This document shows positions 17,715-27,238 of a DNA stretch of 47,554 nt, piece by piece (position 1 is the first letter of the stretch; each line of letters starts with the position of its first letter). Below the pieces are notes generated by a model. It was not told where the DNA came from. It searched no databases and saw nothing but the letters and a program-made list of their open reading frames with translations. This DNA comes from Mycoplasmatota bacterium (GTDB lineage: Bacteria; Bacillota_I; Bacilli_A; RF39; UBA660): positions 1 through 47,554 of the forward strand of contig JALFKQ010000025.1 in NCBI GenBank assembly GCA_022774645.1. The letters are read 5' to 3'. The position numbers and the translations under genes were made by a program.

Positions 17715-18575
17715 CTAATCTATTTTTATAAGTTCGTATTTTCTTGTTCCTACTCCTATTTCTTCTGCTGTTTTTATTGTTAATAATCCATTTCTTGATT
17801 CGATTCTTTCAATTAAATGATCTTTTCCTGAATCTTTACTATTATATACTAAGTCTATGCAAGCTTGATCAAGTGCTACTGGATCAGTCGATGCAAGAAT
17901 TCCAATATCTTTCATACAAGGATCTTCTGCAACTGCACAGCAATCACAATCAACTGACATATTTGCCATAATATTTATAAATACCATATTGCCTTTTTCA
18001 TAATCTATAATTGTTTTAGCAGCTTCAGCCATTGATTCTAAGAATGAATCATGGTCAGCTGTCCACATTTCATCTGGCTTACCAGCACCGTGTATATTAG
18101 CTTTTCCATGAGATGATGCAAGTCCTATTGATATATTTTTAAGAGCTCCTCCATATCCTCCCATTGGATGACCTTTAAAATGTGATAAAACTAAGATAGA
18201 ATCATAATTTTCTATATTCTTACCAACATAATTTTCTTTTATATACTTTGGATTATTAACAGATAATGCTATTTCTTCCTTTTCATCTAACAAATCAACA
18301 TTAAAATATTTAGTCCATTCATGATTTTCTAATAATTTTAAATGTTTTTCTGTCGTATTTCTTTCACCCTCATAAGCTGTATTACATTCTACAACTGTTC
18401 CATTTACATAATCAATTAGTTCTTTATAAAATAAAGGTTTTAAATAATTTTGATTTCCTTTTTCTCCACTATGTACTTTAACAGCTACTTTGCCTTTTAA
18501 ATCCATATTTAATTTTTTATAAATTTCTAATAAGCTTTCACTTGTAATTTTTTCTGTAAAATATACTTTCGCCAT
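17715..18575 (-). CDS. DUF362 protein
   Basis: The 286-residue product matches the DUF362 family throughout: KVAVKVHSGEKGNQNYLKP near the start, SHFKGHPMGGYGGALKNIS, a Cys-rich MSVDCDCCAVAEDPC, and ILASTDPVALDQACIDLVY. The family is found with iron-sulfur or redox proteins and is sometimes fused to ferredoxin. This copy has no ferredoxin domain, but its CDCC cluster could bind metal. The reaction is not established. GAAAGGA precedes the ATG. It is the first gene of a two-gene unit with the pyrophosphatase. Confidence 0.8.
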   Translation of the reverse strand: MAKVYFTEKITSESLLEIYKKLNMDLKGKVAVKVHSGEKGNQNYLKPLFYKELIDYVNGTVVECNTAYEGERNTTEKHLKLLENHEWTKYFNVDLLDEKEEIALSVNNPKYIKENYVGKNIENYDSILVLSHFKGHPMGGYGGALKNISIGLASSHGKANIHGAGKPDEMWTADHDSFLESMAEAAKTIIDYEKGNMVFINIMANMSVDCDCCAVAEDPCMKDIGILASTDPVALDQACIDLVYNSKDSGKDHLIERIESRNGLLTIKTAEEIGVGTRKYELIKID

Positions 18576-18693
18576 GCTTTTCCTTTCTAATTAACTATTC
18601 TTATATTATTATAACAACTTTTAATGTTTTATTGATATTTTTATATAAAGTTTACATATATTTTTAATTTAATTATTATTTTTATACAATGTT

Positions 18694-18702
18694 TGCTATA
18701 AT
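18694..18702 (+). promoter_or_regulatory. Extended -10 of the HD-protein operon
   Basis: TGCTATAAT (hexamer 18697-18702). Transcription should start near 18709, only about 5 bases before the ATG at 18714, with no ribosome-binding site between them. Confidence 0.5.
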
Positions 18703-18713
18703 TATTGTGTGAA

Positions 18714-19211
18714 ATGTTTATGAAATATGATAAAGAATTTTTAAGTTATATAAATGAAATATTAAACAATAAAGAATTTTTAAAGAGAAAGAACTATAAT
18801 CATCATGTTAATGAATCTGTTTATGATCATTCTTTAAAGGTTGCTTATTGTTCTTATTTGTATGCCAAAAAGCATAATCTTAATAAGAAAGATATTTCCA
18901 TTGGGGCAATTCTTCATGATTTTTATTATAAACCATGGCAAGACTTAAAAGAAAAGAGAGGTTTTTTTAAACAACATGGTTTTGTTCATGCAAGAGAAGC
19001 ATTAGAAAACTCTAGAAAACATTTTCCTCATCTTATGAATGATAGAGTTGAAAATATTATATTAAGACATATGTTTCCTCTTAACATTACACCACCTAAG
19101 TATAAAGAAGCTTGGGTCGTAACAATGATGGACAAGAAATGTTCTTTAAATGTTTTTAAACATCCAAAAGAATGGCCTAAATATGTAGGTATCAAAAGAA
19201 AGGCAAAATAA
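18714..19211 (+). CDS. HD-domain phosphohydrolase-like protein
   Basis: The 165-residue HD protein has its metal-binding residues visible: His31 and His39 in NHHVNESVYDHSLKVA, the His-Asp pair 68-69 in GAILHDFYY, His in QHGFVHA, and RHMFPLN with a final MMDKKCS. HD proteins of this small type usually hydrolyse nucleotides or phosphomonoesters; the substrate is unknown. I prefer the ATG at 18714 over a TTG at 18705, which falls before the predicted transcription start; ATG at 18720 is a further option. The stop TAA shares its last A with the ATG of the PF06541 gene, so the two are coupled. This HD/PF06541 pairing recurs in Firmicutes. Confidence 0.75.
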   Translation: MFMKYDKEFLSYINEILNNKEFLKRKNYNHHVNESVYDHSLKVAYCSYLYAKKHNLNKKDISIGAILHDFYYKPWQDLKEKRGFFKQHGFVHAREALENSRKHFPHLMNDRVENIILRHMFPLNITPPKYKEAWVVTMMDKKCSLNVFKHPKEWPKYVGIKRKAK

Positions 19212-19909
19212 TGACTGAATTTAAAATATATTTTCTATTGTTCATAACCTATTCATTTATTGGGTGGATTATTGAGATAATAGATAGATTTAAAGTGAAT
19301 AAAAAAATTGTTAATAGAGGTTTTTTAATCGGACCTTATATTCCAATATATGGTAGTTGTGCGATTGTCATGTTGTTATTACTACATTCTGTTAAAAGCC
19401 CTACTATATTGTTTTTATCATGTATTTTAATTGCTAGTATTGGTGAATACTTAACAAGTTATATAATGGAAAAAGTATTTCATGCTAGATGGTGGGATTA
19501 TTCAGATTATAAATTTAATTTAAATGGAAGAATATGTCTAATAAATTGTTTAGGTTTTGGAGTACTTGGTTTTATATTAATTAAATATTTAAATAATTTT
19601 TTTTATAATATTTATTCTAATTTTAATATTATTACTATTAATATATTATTTTATATTTTAATAACTATATTTATTATAGATTTAATAGTTTCATTTAATG
19701 TTATATTTAAAATTAAAAATATGTCACTTAAATTCGTAAATCCTGATAATACAAACGAGATAACTAAAAAAGTAAGAGAACTTATCAAAAACAATTGGTT
19801 AGTTAAAAGATTATTTATGGCATTCCCAAATGTAAAACCTATTATTAAAAAGGGAGCTCTTACAATAAAAAATACTACGAAAAAACTAATTACAAGAAAA
19901 AGTAATTAG
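19211..19909 (+). CDS. PF06541 (CmpB-like) multi-pass membrane protein
   Basis: The 232-residue product has about five membrane helices. The N-terminal half carries the family signature: YSFIGWIIEII, NRGFLIGPYIPIYG, GEYLTSYIMEKVFHARWWDYS and FNLNGRICLIN. PF06541 is labelled a putative ABC-transporter component, but the family has no demonstrated ATPase partner and none is adjacent. The C-terminal 60 residues are basic and cytosolic. Its start overlaps the stop of the HD gene, so a shared role is likely. What it transports, if anything, cannot be told from sequence. Confidence 0.8.
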   Translation: MTEFKIYFLLFITYSFIGWIIEIIDRFKVNKKIVNRGFLIGPYIPIYGSCAIVMLLLLHSVKSPTILFLSCILIASIGEYLTSYIMEKVFHARWWDYSDYKFNLNGRICLINCLGFGVLGFILIKYLNNFFYNIYSNFNIITINILFYILITIFIIDLIVSFNVIFKIKNMSLKFVNPDNTNEITKKVRELIKNNWLVKRLFMAFPNVKPIIKKGALTIKNTTKKLITRKSN

Positions 19910-19917
19910 TTTTTTTA
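19881..19917 (+). terminator. Intrinsic terminator of the HD/PF06541 operon
   Basis: Perfect 13-bp stem (19881-19893 with 19902-19914) followed by T residues. The stem includes the stop codon at 19907-19909. Confidence 0.85.
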
Positions 19918-19987
19918 TTGTAAAGTGATTGTTAAATCTAATATTTTTATTGCTATTAGTAGTATAATTATTATGGAGGCATATAAT

Positions 19988-21328
19988 ATGTTTGAAAATA
20001 AAAAAATATTTATATTAGGTATGGCTAGAAGTGGTTATCATGCTGCTAGAATATTAGCTAAAAGAAATAATACTATTGTACTTAATGATATGAATGCAAA
20101 TCAAGATAAAGATCATATTAAGGAGCTTGAAGACTTAGGTGTTAAAGTAATTCTTGGAAGTCATCCTGATGATATACTTGATGAATCATTTGATTATTTA
20201 ATTAAGAATCCAGGAGTTAAATTCGATCATAAATACTTAAAATATGCAGGTGAACATAATATTAAAGTAATTAATGAAATAGAAATGGCTTATCATTTAT
20301 TACCAAAAGGTGTTAAATTAATTGCTATAACTGGTACTAATGGCAAAACTACTACAACTTCACTTACTTATGAAATTGTTAGTAATGCTTTCCCAGGTAG
20401 AACTCATTTAGCTGGTAATATTGGTTTTCCTCTTTGTGAAGTACTTCCAAATATAAAAGAAAATGATTATTTAGTTATGGAGATTGGAGTTCCTCAATTA
20501 CATGATTTTTATGACTTTAATCCTGATATCGCTGTACTTACTAATATATATGAAGCACATTTAGACATGTTTGGTACAAGAGAATATTATAACGAAAATA
20601 AACTTAGATTATTCCAAAATCATACTAGTAAAAATATAGCTATTATTAATAAAGGAAATGCTGATGCATTTAGAATTACTAAAGATATTAAAAGTACTAA
20701 GAAATATTTTACAAGTAAAGAAAAAATTGATGGATGTTATTTAGAAGATAATAAAATATATTATTATGGAGAAGAAATAATTGATACAAGAACTGTTAAA
20801 TTACAAGGTAATCATAATTATGAAAACATTATGTGTGCAATAATGATTGCAAAAGAACTTGGAATTTCTAATGAAGTAATGATTCCTGTTATTAAAGAAT
20901 TTAGTGGTGTAGCTCATAGAATAGAATATGTTAGAACATTTAATGGTAAGGATTTCTATAATGATTCTAAAGCAACTAATATAACATCTACTCAAATAGC
21001 TTTATCTGCATTTAAAAAACCAACTATTTTATTGTTAGGTGGTTTAGAAAGAAGACAAAGTTTCTTTGAATTAAAAGATTATTTAGAACATACTAAATTA
21101 GTAATTTGCTATGGTGAATGTAAGAATAGAATTAAAGAAGAAATGGATCAAATGAATATTAAATGTTTCGTTGTTGATACTTTAAAAGAAGCTGTTTTAT
21201 TAGCAAATGAAAATAGTAGTTCAGGAGATGTAATATTATTAAGTCCAGCCGCTGCTTCTTGGGATCAATATGCTAAATTTGAAGACAGAGGAGACGAATT
21301 TAAAGAAATAGTAAGAGGTTTAGAATAA
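19988..21328 (+). CDS. murD: UDP-N-acetylmuramoylalanine--D-glutamate ligase
   Basis: MurD adds D-glutamate to UDP-MurNAc-L-Ala in peptidoglycan synthesis. The N-terminal Rossmann domain begins FILGMARSGYHAARIL. The P-loop is AITGTNGKTTTT, followed by GNIGFPL, the carbamoyl-Lys region near HNYENIMCAI, FYNDSKATN and LSPAAASWDQYAKFEDRGDEF at the C-terminus. Length is 446 residues, normal for MurD. I start it at 19988 because GGAGG lies 8 bases upstream; an upstream in-frame ATG would add 21 hydrophobic residues and contains that site. The usual SSFQL and DHLD signatures are changed to IGVPQL and AHLD, suggesting a divergent member. It stands alone, outside a mra/mur cluster. Confidence 0.93.
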   Translation: MFENKKIFILGMARSGYHAARILAKRNNTIVLNDMNANQDKDHIKELEDLGVKVILGSHPDDILDESFDYLIKNPGVKFDHKYLKYAGEHNIKVINEIEMAYHLLPKGVKLIAITGTNGKTTTTSLTYEIVSNAFPGRTHLAGNIGFPLCEVLPNIKENDYLVMEIGVPQLHDFYDFNPDIAVLTNIYEAHLDMFGTREYYNENKLRLFQNHTSKNIAIINKGNADAFRITKDIKSTKKYFTSKEKIDGCYLEDNKIYYYGEEIIDTRTVKLQGNHNYENIMCAIMIAKELGISNEVMIPVIKEFSGVAHRIEYVRTFNGKDFYNDSKATNITSTQIALSAFKKPTILLLGGLERRQSFFELKDYLEHTKLVICYGECKNRIKEEMDQMNIKCFVVDTLKEAVLLANENSSSGDVILLSPAAASWDQYAKFEDRGDEFKEIVRGLE

Positions 21329-21339
21329 CCTCTTTTTTT
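21313..21339 (+). terminator. Intrinsic terminator of murD
   Basis: 8-bp stem (21313-21320 with 21327-21334) followed by a run of seven T. The stop codon 21326-21328 lies at the loop. Confidence 0.8.
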
Positions 21340-21363
21340 ATAAATAAAAATAAATATTTCTAT

Positions 21364-22440
21364 CTATTTTAAAGTAAAACTATAATTTATAAGTAATGTA
21401 CTATATAGAAATAATACATCTTTATTATTAAAATCTATATAGTCTTTTAACATACTACTTTTTATATATCTTATATCAACAACTGTTATGCTGTTATAAC
21501 CATCTATTAAAAGCGGTATTAAACTACTTCCATATGAATCTCTAAAAACTATTAAATCTTTCTTTGATTCATCATATTCATTATTTATTATTTTTAGTAG
21601 TGATACTGAGCCATTTAAATAAACATTATACTTATCTAATGAATTTAATTTATTTAAATCATATATATCCTCATATTTATCACTTTCATAATTATAAACT
21701 AATGCATTTATATTGTTATCTAATATATATATTTTATCACTTATATTCTTTTTAATTATTCTACTAGAATAAGTTCCATTAAATTCACTTATTTCTTTGA
21801 AACTATAATCATTATTAATTTTAAAATTCATTTTTGAGGATAATTTATTTACTACTTTTTCTAATCTTTCTTCTTTCCAATGAGTATCTGTTTTATAATA
21901 GTCTTCTAAGCTCAGTTCATTAAAAATATCAATATACTCTATATTAAGATTTGTATTCATTATACTTTTAAGTTCATTATAATCCAATTTTAAATTATCA
22001 TCATTAACAAAATAATTTTTATCAGGAACAATACTATAAAATATATTATTAGTTTCATTTAAATATCTATTCTTTATATCATTTATTTTTTTAGTGACAT
22101 TTAGTACAGATTCTTTATTTATAGGATATAGTTCTTCTATTATATAATCATTATATAAATATAAATTATTGTAATTATTTTTTGTAAGTAAATCTATATT
22201 TATTTTTATTTTACGAAAACTATCTCTACCAATAAATTGATCTGTTGTATATTTATCTAATGTATTAAAATATGTACCATCTATTAAAGAATTGTATGTA
22301 ATTTTTGGTCGTTTTTCTAATTTTCTTCTTTCACTATACGATATATCGTCATCTTTTTTCAAAATGTTTACAATCATAAAACTAAATAAAAATGTAATAA
22401 ATATTATTGATAAAACAATTTCTTTAATTTTATTATTCAT
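21364..22440 (-). CDS. DHHW/AlgX-like SGNH-fold protein, membrane anchored
   Basis: One N-terminal membrane helix (about 8-27) tethers an extracytoplasmic domain of about 330 residues. The signatures are ERRKLEKRPKIT after the anchor, TDTHWKEE (the DxxHW element of DHHW/AlgX/AlgJ proteins) and FRDSYGSSLIPLL with a probable nucleophilic Ser. Such proteins transfer acetyl groups, delivered across the membrane by an MBOAT partner, onto surface polysaccharide. That partner is the next gene upstream, 9 bases away. AAGGAGG precedes the ATG. It is the last gene of the operon and is convergent with murD. Confidence 0.85.
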   Translation of the reverse strand: MNNKIKEIVLSIIFITFLFSFMIVNILKKDDDISYSERRKLEKRPKITYNSLIDGTYFNTLDKYTTDQFIGRDSFRKIKINIDLLTKNNYNNLYLYNDYIIEELYPINKESVLNVTKKINDIKNRYLNETNNIFYSIVPDKNYFVNDDNLKLDYNELKSIMNTNLNIEYIDIFNELSLEDYYKTDTHWKEERLEKVVNKLSSKMNFKINNDYSFKEISEFNGTYSSRIIKKNISDKIYILDNNINALVYNYESDKYEDIYDLNKLNSLDKYNVYLNGSVSLLKIINNEYDESKKDLIVFRDSYGSSLIPLLIDGYNSITVVDIRYIKSSMLKDYIDFNNKDVLFLYSTLLINYSFTLK

Positions 22441-22449
22441 ACTACCTCC

Positions 22450-23838
22450 TTAAAACCTAAAATATAAAAATGGATTATATGAACTGTCAATTAAATATGC
22501 TGTCACTATAATTAATAGTATTATTACTATTATTATTTCTAATATATTTAATATTTTATTATACTTTTTATTTTCTTTTAATCTAACAATCATATTTTTA
22601 AGTATTGGTGTTGATAAAAGCATCGAAATTATTAATAATAATCCATAATCTTTAAGATAATGTATTGTAAAATTATTAACAAACGGTTTATTAAAATTAA
22701 ATAAACCTATTATATTAGTAATAGCCATACTTATATTTTCAGAACTAAAAATTATAAAACTTATCATTATGATAAATAGTGTATATAATCTTTTTAATAT
22801 ATTTGGCATTTTTTCTATATATTTATTTAATAATAACTTTTCTATTACAAGTAGTATTCCAATAAATAATCCCCATATCAGAAATGTCCATTCTGATCCA
22901 TGCCACAAACCTGTGAGTAACCACACTATTAAAACATTTTTTATTAACTTTATATTTCCTTCTCTGCTTCCCCCTAATGGAATATATACATAATCTTTAA
23001 ACCATGAACCTAATGATATATGCCATCTTCTCCAAAATTCAGTTATGCTTTTTGATATATATGGGTAGTTAAAGTTTTCCATAAAATGAAATCCAAACAT
23101 TCTACCAAGTCCTATTGCCATATCAGAATAAGCAGAAAAGTCAAAATATATTTGTAAAGAATAACTTATACCATATATCCAATAAAATAATACTGTTTTT
23201 TCATCACTTAAAATAAATATATTGCAAAGTTCGCCTAATAGGTTTGCAATTAATACTTTTTTAGAAAGTCCTATTACAAATCTAGTAATTCCATAAGAAA
23301 AATCATTGAAAGTTTGTTTTCTATTTTCAAGTTCTTTATTTATAGTTTCGTATCTAACTATTGGTCCTGCAATTAATTGAGGAAACAAAGATATATAAGT
23401 TGCTAATGAAATGAAATTTTTTTGAGCTTTTACTTTTTCTCTATATACATCTACTAAATAACTAATTATTTGAAATGTATAAAATGATATACCTATTGGT
23501 AAAACTATATTTAATAATGTTATATTTGTATTAAAAATACTATTAACATTTGTTATTAGAAAATTAGTATACTTAAATATACATAATAATAAAGTATGAA
23601 TAAATATACTGAATATAAGTATTTCTTTGCTTTTATATTTTTCAATTAACCTTGCTTCAAAATATGCAAGTACTATTTCTATTATCATTAATATTATATA
23701 TTTTGGTTCACCATATAAATAAAATAATAGTGATGATATTAGTAATAGTAGATTTTTATATTTTTTAGGTGTTATAAAATATAATATTAATACTGTTGGT
23801 AAAAAATAATATAAAAAGTTTATACTTGTAAATACCAT
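22450..23838 (-). CDS. MBOAT O-acyltransferase (AlgI/PatA type)
   Basis: The 462-residue protein has many membrane helices. It begins with the standard MVFTSINFLYYFLPTVLILY and contains PIGISFYTFQIISYLVDVYR and FPQLIAGPIVRY. The core signature is FWRRWHISLGSWFKDYVYIPLGGSR followed by LTGLWHGSEWTFLIWG, in which the His of LWHG is the conserved MBOAT residue. AlgI-type MBOATs move acetyl groups from cytosolic acetyl-CoA across the membrane for O-acetylation of polymers. It is paired with the DHHW protein 9 bases downstream. AAGGAGG lies just before the ATG and after a hairpin, so the pair can be expressed apart from the genes upstream. Confidence 0.94.
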   Translation of the reverse strand: MVFTSINFLYYFLPTVLILYFITPKKYKNLLLLISSLLFYLYGEPKYIILMIIEIVLAYFEARLIEKYKSKEILIFSIFIHTLLLCIFKYTNFLITNVNSIFNTNITLLNIVLPIGISFYTFQIISYLVDVYREKVKAQKNFISLATYISLFPQLIAGPIVRYETINKELENRKQTFNDFSYGITRFVIGLSKKVLIANLLGELCNIFILSDEKTVLFYWIYGISYSLQIYFDFSAYSDMAIGLGRMFGFHFMENFNYPYISKSITEFWRRWHISLGSWFKDYVYIPLGGSREGNIKLIKNVLIVWLLTGLWHGSEWTFLIWGLFIGILLVIEKLLLNKYIEKMPNILKRLYTLFIIMISFIIFSSENISMAITNIIGLFNFNKPFVNNFTIHYLKDYGLLLIISMLLSTPILKNMIVRLKENKKYNKILNILEIIIVIILLIIVTAYLIDSSYNPFLYFRF

Positions 23839-23850
23839 ATTTCCTCCTTA

Positions 23851-23875
23851 AAATTAAAGCACCTTTGTGGTGCTT
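23851..23875 (-). terminator. Hairpin between the DUF4358-like and MBOAT genes
   Basis: 7-bp stem (23857-23863 with 23869-23875), followed on the minus strand by TAATTTT. The weak T-tract suggests partial termination within the cluster. Confidence 0.55.
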
Positions 23876-23902
23876 ATATTATACAACTGGCATTTATACT
23901 GG

Positions 23903-24439
23903 TTAATTTTGATTTGTTTTTTCTAGTTCTTTACCAATATCATTATCTACATATTTCTTAAAATTATCATAAACTGTTTTAGCCCAATCATTATCTGACA
24001 TTATAAAGAATATTACATTTCCATTATTAGTTATATATAATTTTTCTGCTGTTACGCATATCCATTTGCTTGTGTTAACATTATTTAATATTTCTTGTTT
24101 AATTGAATCAATAGAAGCACCATCTTTTACTTTTAGAGCTACTGCTGAAAATGCCTGTGATGACATCATTGGTTCAGATGCTACAATCCATTCAATATTT
24201 TTATTAGATTTTAAACCTGTGAAAGAAGTAACCTCATTTATATCTTTTACATCTACTTCAAAGGTCTCTGTATCTGGTAAATTTTTACTCTTAGTTACTT
24301 GTTTTAGCATAGTTTTACCTTCACTAATTGTTTTTATTATATTATCACTATTCTTTTTATTCAAAAAAATATATATAAGTACAACAATTAATAATACTGC
24401 TACTATACTTACTATTAATATTTTAGTTTCTTTTTTCAT
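23903..24439 (-). CDS. DUF4358-like membrane-anchored protein
   Basis: The 178-residue protein has an N-terminal membrane helix (about 6-27) and an extracytoplasmic domain. EVTSFTGLKSNKNIEWIVASE, FSAVALKVKDGASIDSIKQ and YITNNGNVIFFIMSDND follow the general shape of DUF4358, a family often next to MBOAT and DHHW genes in gut Firmicutes. That context supports a role in surface-polymer modification, but no activity is known. It is 9 bases behind the DUF1846 gene. AGGAG precedes the ATG. The family call rests on pattern and neighbours, not on a profile search. Confidence 0.6.
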   Translation of the reverse strand: MKKETKILIVSIVAVLLIVVLIYIFLNKKNSDNIIKTISEGKTMLKQVTKSKNLPDTETFEVDVKDINEVTSFTGLKSNKNIEWIVASEPMMSSQAFSAVALKVKDGASIDSIKQEILNNVNTSKWICVTAEKLYITNNGNVIFFIMSDNDWAKTVYDNFKKYVDNDIGKELEKTNQN

Positions 24440-24448
24440 TTTAATCTC

Positions 24449-25912
24449 CTATATTTCATCTATATATTTTGGTTCACATGTCAAATTAATTTGTAAACTC
24501 TTAAGTGTTTTCTTATCACCATTAGTTACTATATATGTTGCATGTGCTTCACAATACTTTAATTTTTTCAAACTATTTAAAGCCTTTTCAAGAATTGGAT
24601 TTGTTGCTGAACAAATACTAAGTGCTGTTAAAACCTCTGGCAATTGAAGTCTTATTTCATTATTATTAAGTTCTTTTTTCATTTTAAGCATTGGTTCTAA
24701 AACCTTAGGTGATAATAATAACATATCATCAGGTATTTTATTTAATTCTTTTATAGCATTTAATATTAAACTACTTGCTGGACTTAATATATCAGTTTGC
24801 TTTCCAGTAATTATTTTTTTCTTATTTATTTTTAATGATATAACTGGTTTATTTTCAAGTTCACTTTTCTTTATAGCGGGTGCTATTACATCTAAATAAT
24901 TCTCATCGATATTAAGTTCATTCATAAGAAGTTTTACTTTCATATAAGAATCTTCATCTGTAAGGCCTAGTTTATAGTTATTCATTTCATTGTAATATCT
25001 TCTTACTATTTCTTTCTTAGCTGCTTCTTCTACTATATCATTATCTTTAATACAGAAACCTATCATATTAACACCCATATCAGTTGGTGATTTATATATA
25101 TCTGTATTTGATACTTTATTTAAAATACTCCTTAATACCGGGAACATTTCAATATCTCTATTGTAATTTACAGCTGTTTCACCATAAGATTCTAAATGAA
25201 ATGGATCTATCATATTAACATCTTTAAGGTCTGCTGTTGCAGCTTCATATGCTAAGTTTACTGGATGCTTTAATGATAAATTCCATACAGGAAATGTTTC
25301 AAATTTAGCATATCCTGCATTTTTACCTCTTTTATGTTCATGATATATTTGTGATAAGCAAGTTGCTAGTTTACCACTTCCGGGTCCTGGGGCATTTACA
25401 AGTATCAATGGTTTAGTAGTTTCAATATATGGATTTGCTCCATATCCTTCATCACTTACAATAGTATCCACATCTGTTGGATAACCTTTTGTAAATGTAT
25501 GAATATATGTTTTAATACCCATTCTATTTAATTTTTTTATAAATTTATCAACACTAATTTGATTCTTATAAAGAGTTATAACTACTGAATTTACTGAAAA
25601 TCCCATCTTCTTAGAATTATTAATTAATTTCAATAATTCTGTATCGTAAGTAATTCCATATTCTCCCCTAGTTTTATTTTTCTCAATATCGCCTGCATTA
25701 ATGCAAAAAATTATTTCTAAATCATTTTTTAATTCTTTAAACATACTTATTTTAGCATCATTTTTAAAGCCCGGTAATACCCTTGCTGCATGACTATCAT
25801 CAAATAGTTTACCACCTATTTCTAAGTATAATTTGTCAAATAATTTGAACCTTTCTCTAATTTTAGCACTTTGAATTTTTACATATTTTTTGTTATCAAA
25901 ACCTTCTTTCAT
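24449..25912 (-). CDS. DUF1846 protein
   Basis: The 487-residue cytosolic protein matches DUF1846 along its length. Visible blocks are GFDNKKYVKIQSAKIRERF at the start, GGKLFDDSHAARVLPGF, ILVNAPGPGSGKLATCLSQ (a P-loop-like glycine-rich segment), KFETFPVWNLSLKHPVNLAYE and a C-terminal half ending in CEAHATYIV. The family is common in Firmicutes, has a known structure from structural genomics and no established function. The GPGSGK segment suggests phosphate or nucleotide binding. GTGAGG precedes the ATG. It is the first gene of a unit with the DUF4358-like gene and perhaps the MBOAT pair. Confidence 0.85.
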   Translation of the reverse strand: MKEGFDNKKYVKIQSAKIRERFKLFDKLYLEIGGKLFDDSHAARVLPGFKNDAKISMFKELKNDLEIIFCINAGDIEKNKTRGEYGITYDTELLKLINNSKKMGFSVNSVVITLYKNQISVDKFIKKLNRMGIKTYIHTFTKGYPTDVDTIVSDEGYGANPYIETTKPLILVNAPGPGSGKLATCLSQIYHEHKRGKNAGYAKFETFPVWNLSLKHPVNLAYEAATADLKDVNMIDPFHLESYGETAVNYNRDIEMFPVLRSILNKVSNTDIYKSPTDMGVNMIGFCIKDNDIVEEAAKKEIVRRYYNEMNNYKLGLTDEDSYMKVKLLMNELNIDENYLDVIAPAIKKSELENKPVISLKINKKKIITGKQTDILSPASSLILNAIKELNKIPDDMLLLSPKVLEPMLKMKKELNNNEIRLQLPEVLTALSICSATNPILEKALNSLKKLKYCEAHATYIVTNGDKKTLKSLQINLTCEPKYIDEI

Positions 25913-25946
25913 TTATTTTTACCTCACTATTATAAGTATAACAAAA

Positions 25947-25979
25947 AATAAAAAAAAGAATAGTATATTTTATTCTTTT
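25947..25979 (-). terminator. Intrinsic terminator after the Sel1-repeat gene
   Basis: 9-bp stem (25954-25962 with 25971-25979) followed on the minus strand by a long T run. It overlaps the end of the gene at 25970. Confidence 0.75.
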
Positions 25980-27232
25980 GATTCAAAAACTTTATAATAT
26001 TCTTTTGCTTTTTCTATATCTTTTTCAATATTTAAAACTTTACATCCATTTTCATAATAATATTTAGCTAAATTATAATAAGCATATTTATATCTTTCAT
26101 TAATTGGACATTCTATTGACTTACTATAATAAATAAATGCTCTTTTTAAATCACCTTTTTCTCTATAATATTCTCCTACTTTATTAAGAGCCCAGCTTTC
26201 ATTTAAATCAGCACTTACAAGGTAATATTTTAGTGCTGTTTCTTCTTTACCTTCATTTTCATATATCTTACCCAAGTTATTAAATGCATATGCATAACCA
26301 TGTTCACTAGCAATTAAGAAATATTTTTTAGCAAGTTCTATATCCTTTTTATTATCTTTGTTTATACCTTTTAAATAGCATATACCAAGAGTATTATATC
26401 CAGCAACACTTCCTAATTCGATTGACTTATTTAAATATTTCCACATTGTATCAAAATTAAATTTAACTCTTTTTGTTAACATCAAGTTTGCTACCATCCA
26501 ACAACCTTTAGGATGATTTTTATTTGCAGCTCTTAAATAGTAATTATAAGACTTATCATAATCTTTTTTACCACTTATACTACCATCAAATTCTAGTGCT
26601 CCAAGTTCAGCATTAGCATACATATTATCTTTCCTAGAAAGTTCTATTAATGAATTAACATAACTTTCTCCAAAATATAGTTTTACTTTTAAATAATCAT
26701 TTAATTCTTCTTTATTTATCTTAATATTAATATCTTGTGTATAAACCGGTTGAGTATTTTCAAGAATAGCATAATTTAATAACTCAATAATCGAATTAAA
26801 TGAATCCATATTTTTAATTTTTTTAATTCTTTCTTCATTAATGTGTTCATCTTTCTCTGCTATTAAAAGTAATTCATTAATTACTTCTTTTAATTTATTA
26901 TTAGTGTTTATTATATTTATTGATTCATCATTTAATACATAAACTTTATCATCTAATATACTTATTAATTGTAATATTATTGGTAAATATAAGTCTTTAT
27001 TGCCAGCTTTTAAATCCTTATATATTTTTTTATACTCTATTCCTATTGGTCTATAACCTATACAATAATTATTAACTGTTGTTACAGTAACTGAATTAAC
27101 TCCAAAAAGAGCAGAAAAAACTTCAACTTGCATTGCTATTTTATTACTTGAAACTTTTTTTATTGTATTAACAACATTTCCAAGTGACAAATAATTATTA
27201 TTATCATTCATTTTAATATAACTTTTTTTCAT
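25970..27232 (-). CDS. Sel1/TPR-repeat protein
   Basis: The C-terminal half (about 190-420) consists of Sel1-type helical repeats such as KDYDKSYNYYLRAANKNHPKG, LGICYLKGINKDNKKDIELAKKYF and NLGKIYENEGKEETALKYYL, which form protein-binding superhelices. The N-terminal half (NNYLSLGNVVNTIKKVSSN, ALFGVNSVTVTTVNNYCIGYR) looks like a conserved helical domain but I cannot name it. There is no signal peptide, so it is probably a cytosolic adaptor. No Shine-Dalgarno site is present: the -10 box ends exactly 7 bases before the ATG, which predicts a leaderless mRNA. It is divergent from two small genes across an inverted repeat. Confidence 0.75.
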   Translation of the reverse strand: MKKSYIKMNDNNNYLSLGNVVNTIKKVSSNKIAMQVEVFSALFGVNSVTVTTVNNYCIGYRPIGIEYKKIYKDLKAGNKDLYLPIILQLISILDDKVYVLNDESINIINTNNKLKEVINELLLIAEKDEHINEERIKKIKNMDSFNSIIELLNYAILENTQPVYTQDINIKINKEELNDYLKVKLYFGESYVNSLIELSRKDNMYANAELGALEFDGSISGKKDYDKSYNYYLRAANKNHPKGCWMVANLMLTKRVKFNFDTMWKYLNKSIELGSVAGYNTLGICYLKGINKDNKKDIELAKKYFLIASEHGYAYAFNNLGKIYENEGKEETALKYYLVSADLNESWALNKVGEYYREKGDLKRAFIYYSKSIECPINERYKYAYYNLAKYYYENGCKVLNIEKDIEKAKEYYKVFESKE

Positions 27233-27238
27233 GCTTAA

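Noticed and set aside
19925-19987. Upstream in-frame start for murD
   Set aside because: It would put a hydrophobic segment before the Rossmann fold and contains the GGAGG that serves the ATG at 19988.
24066-24647. 193-residue plus-strand ORF
   Set aside because: Spans parts of two minus-strand genes with good family matches and has no promoter or ribosome-binding site.
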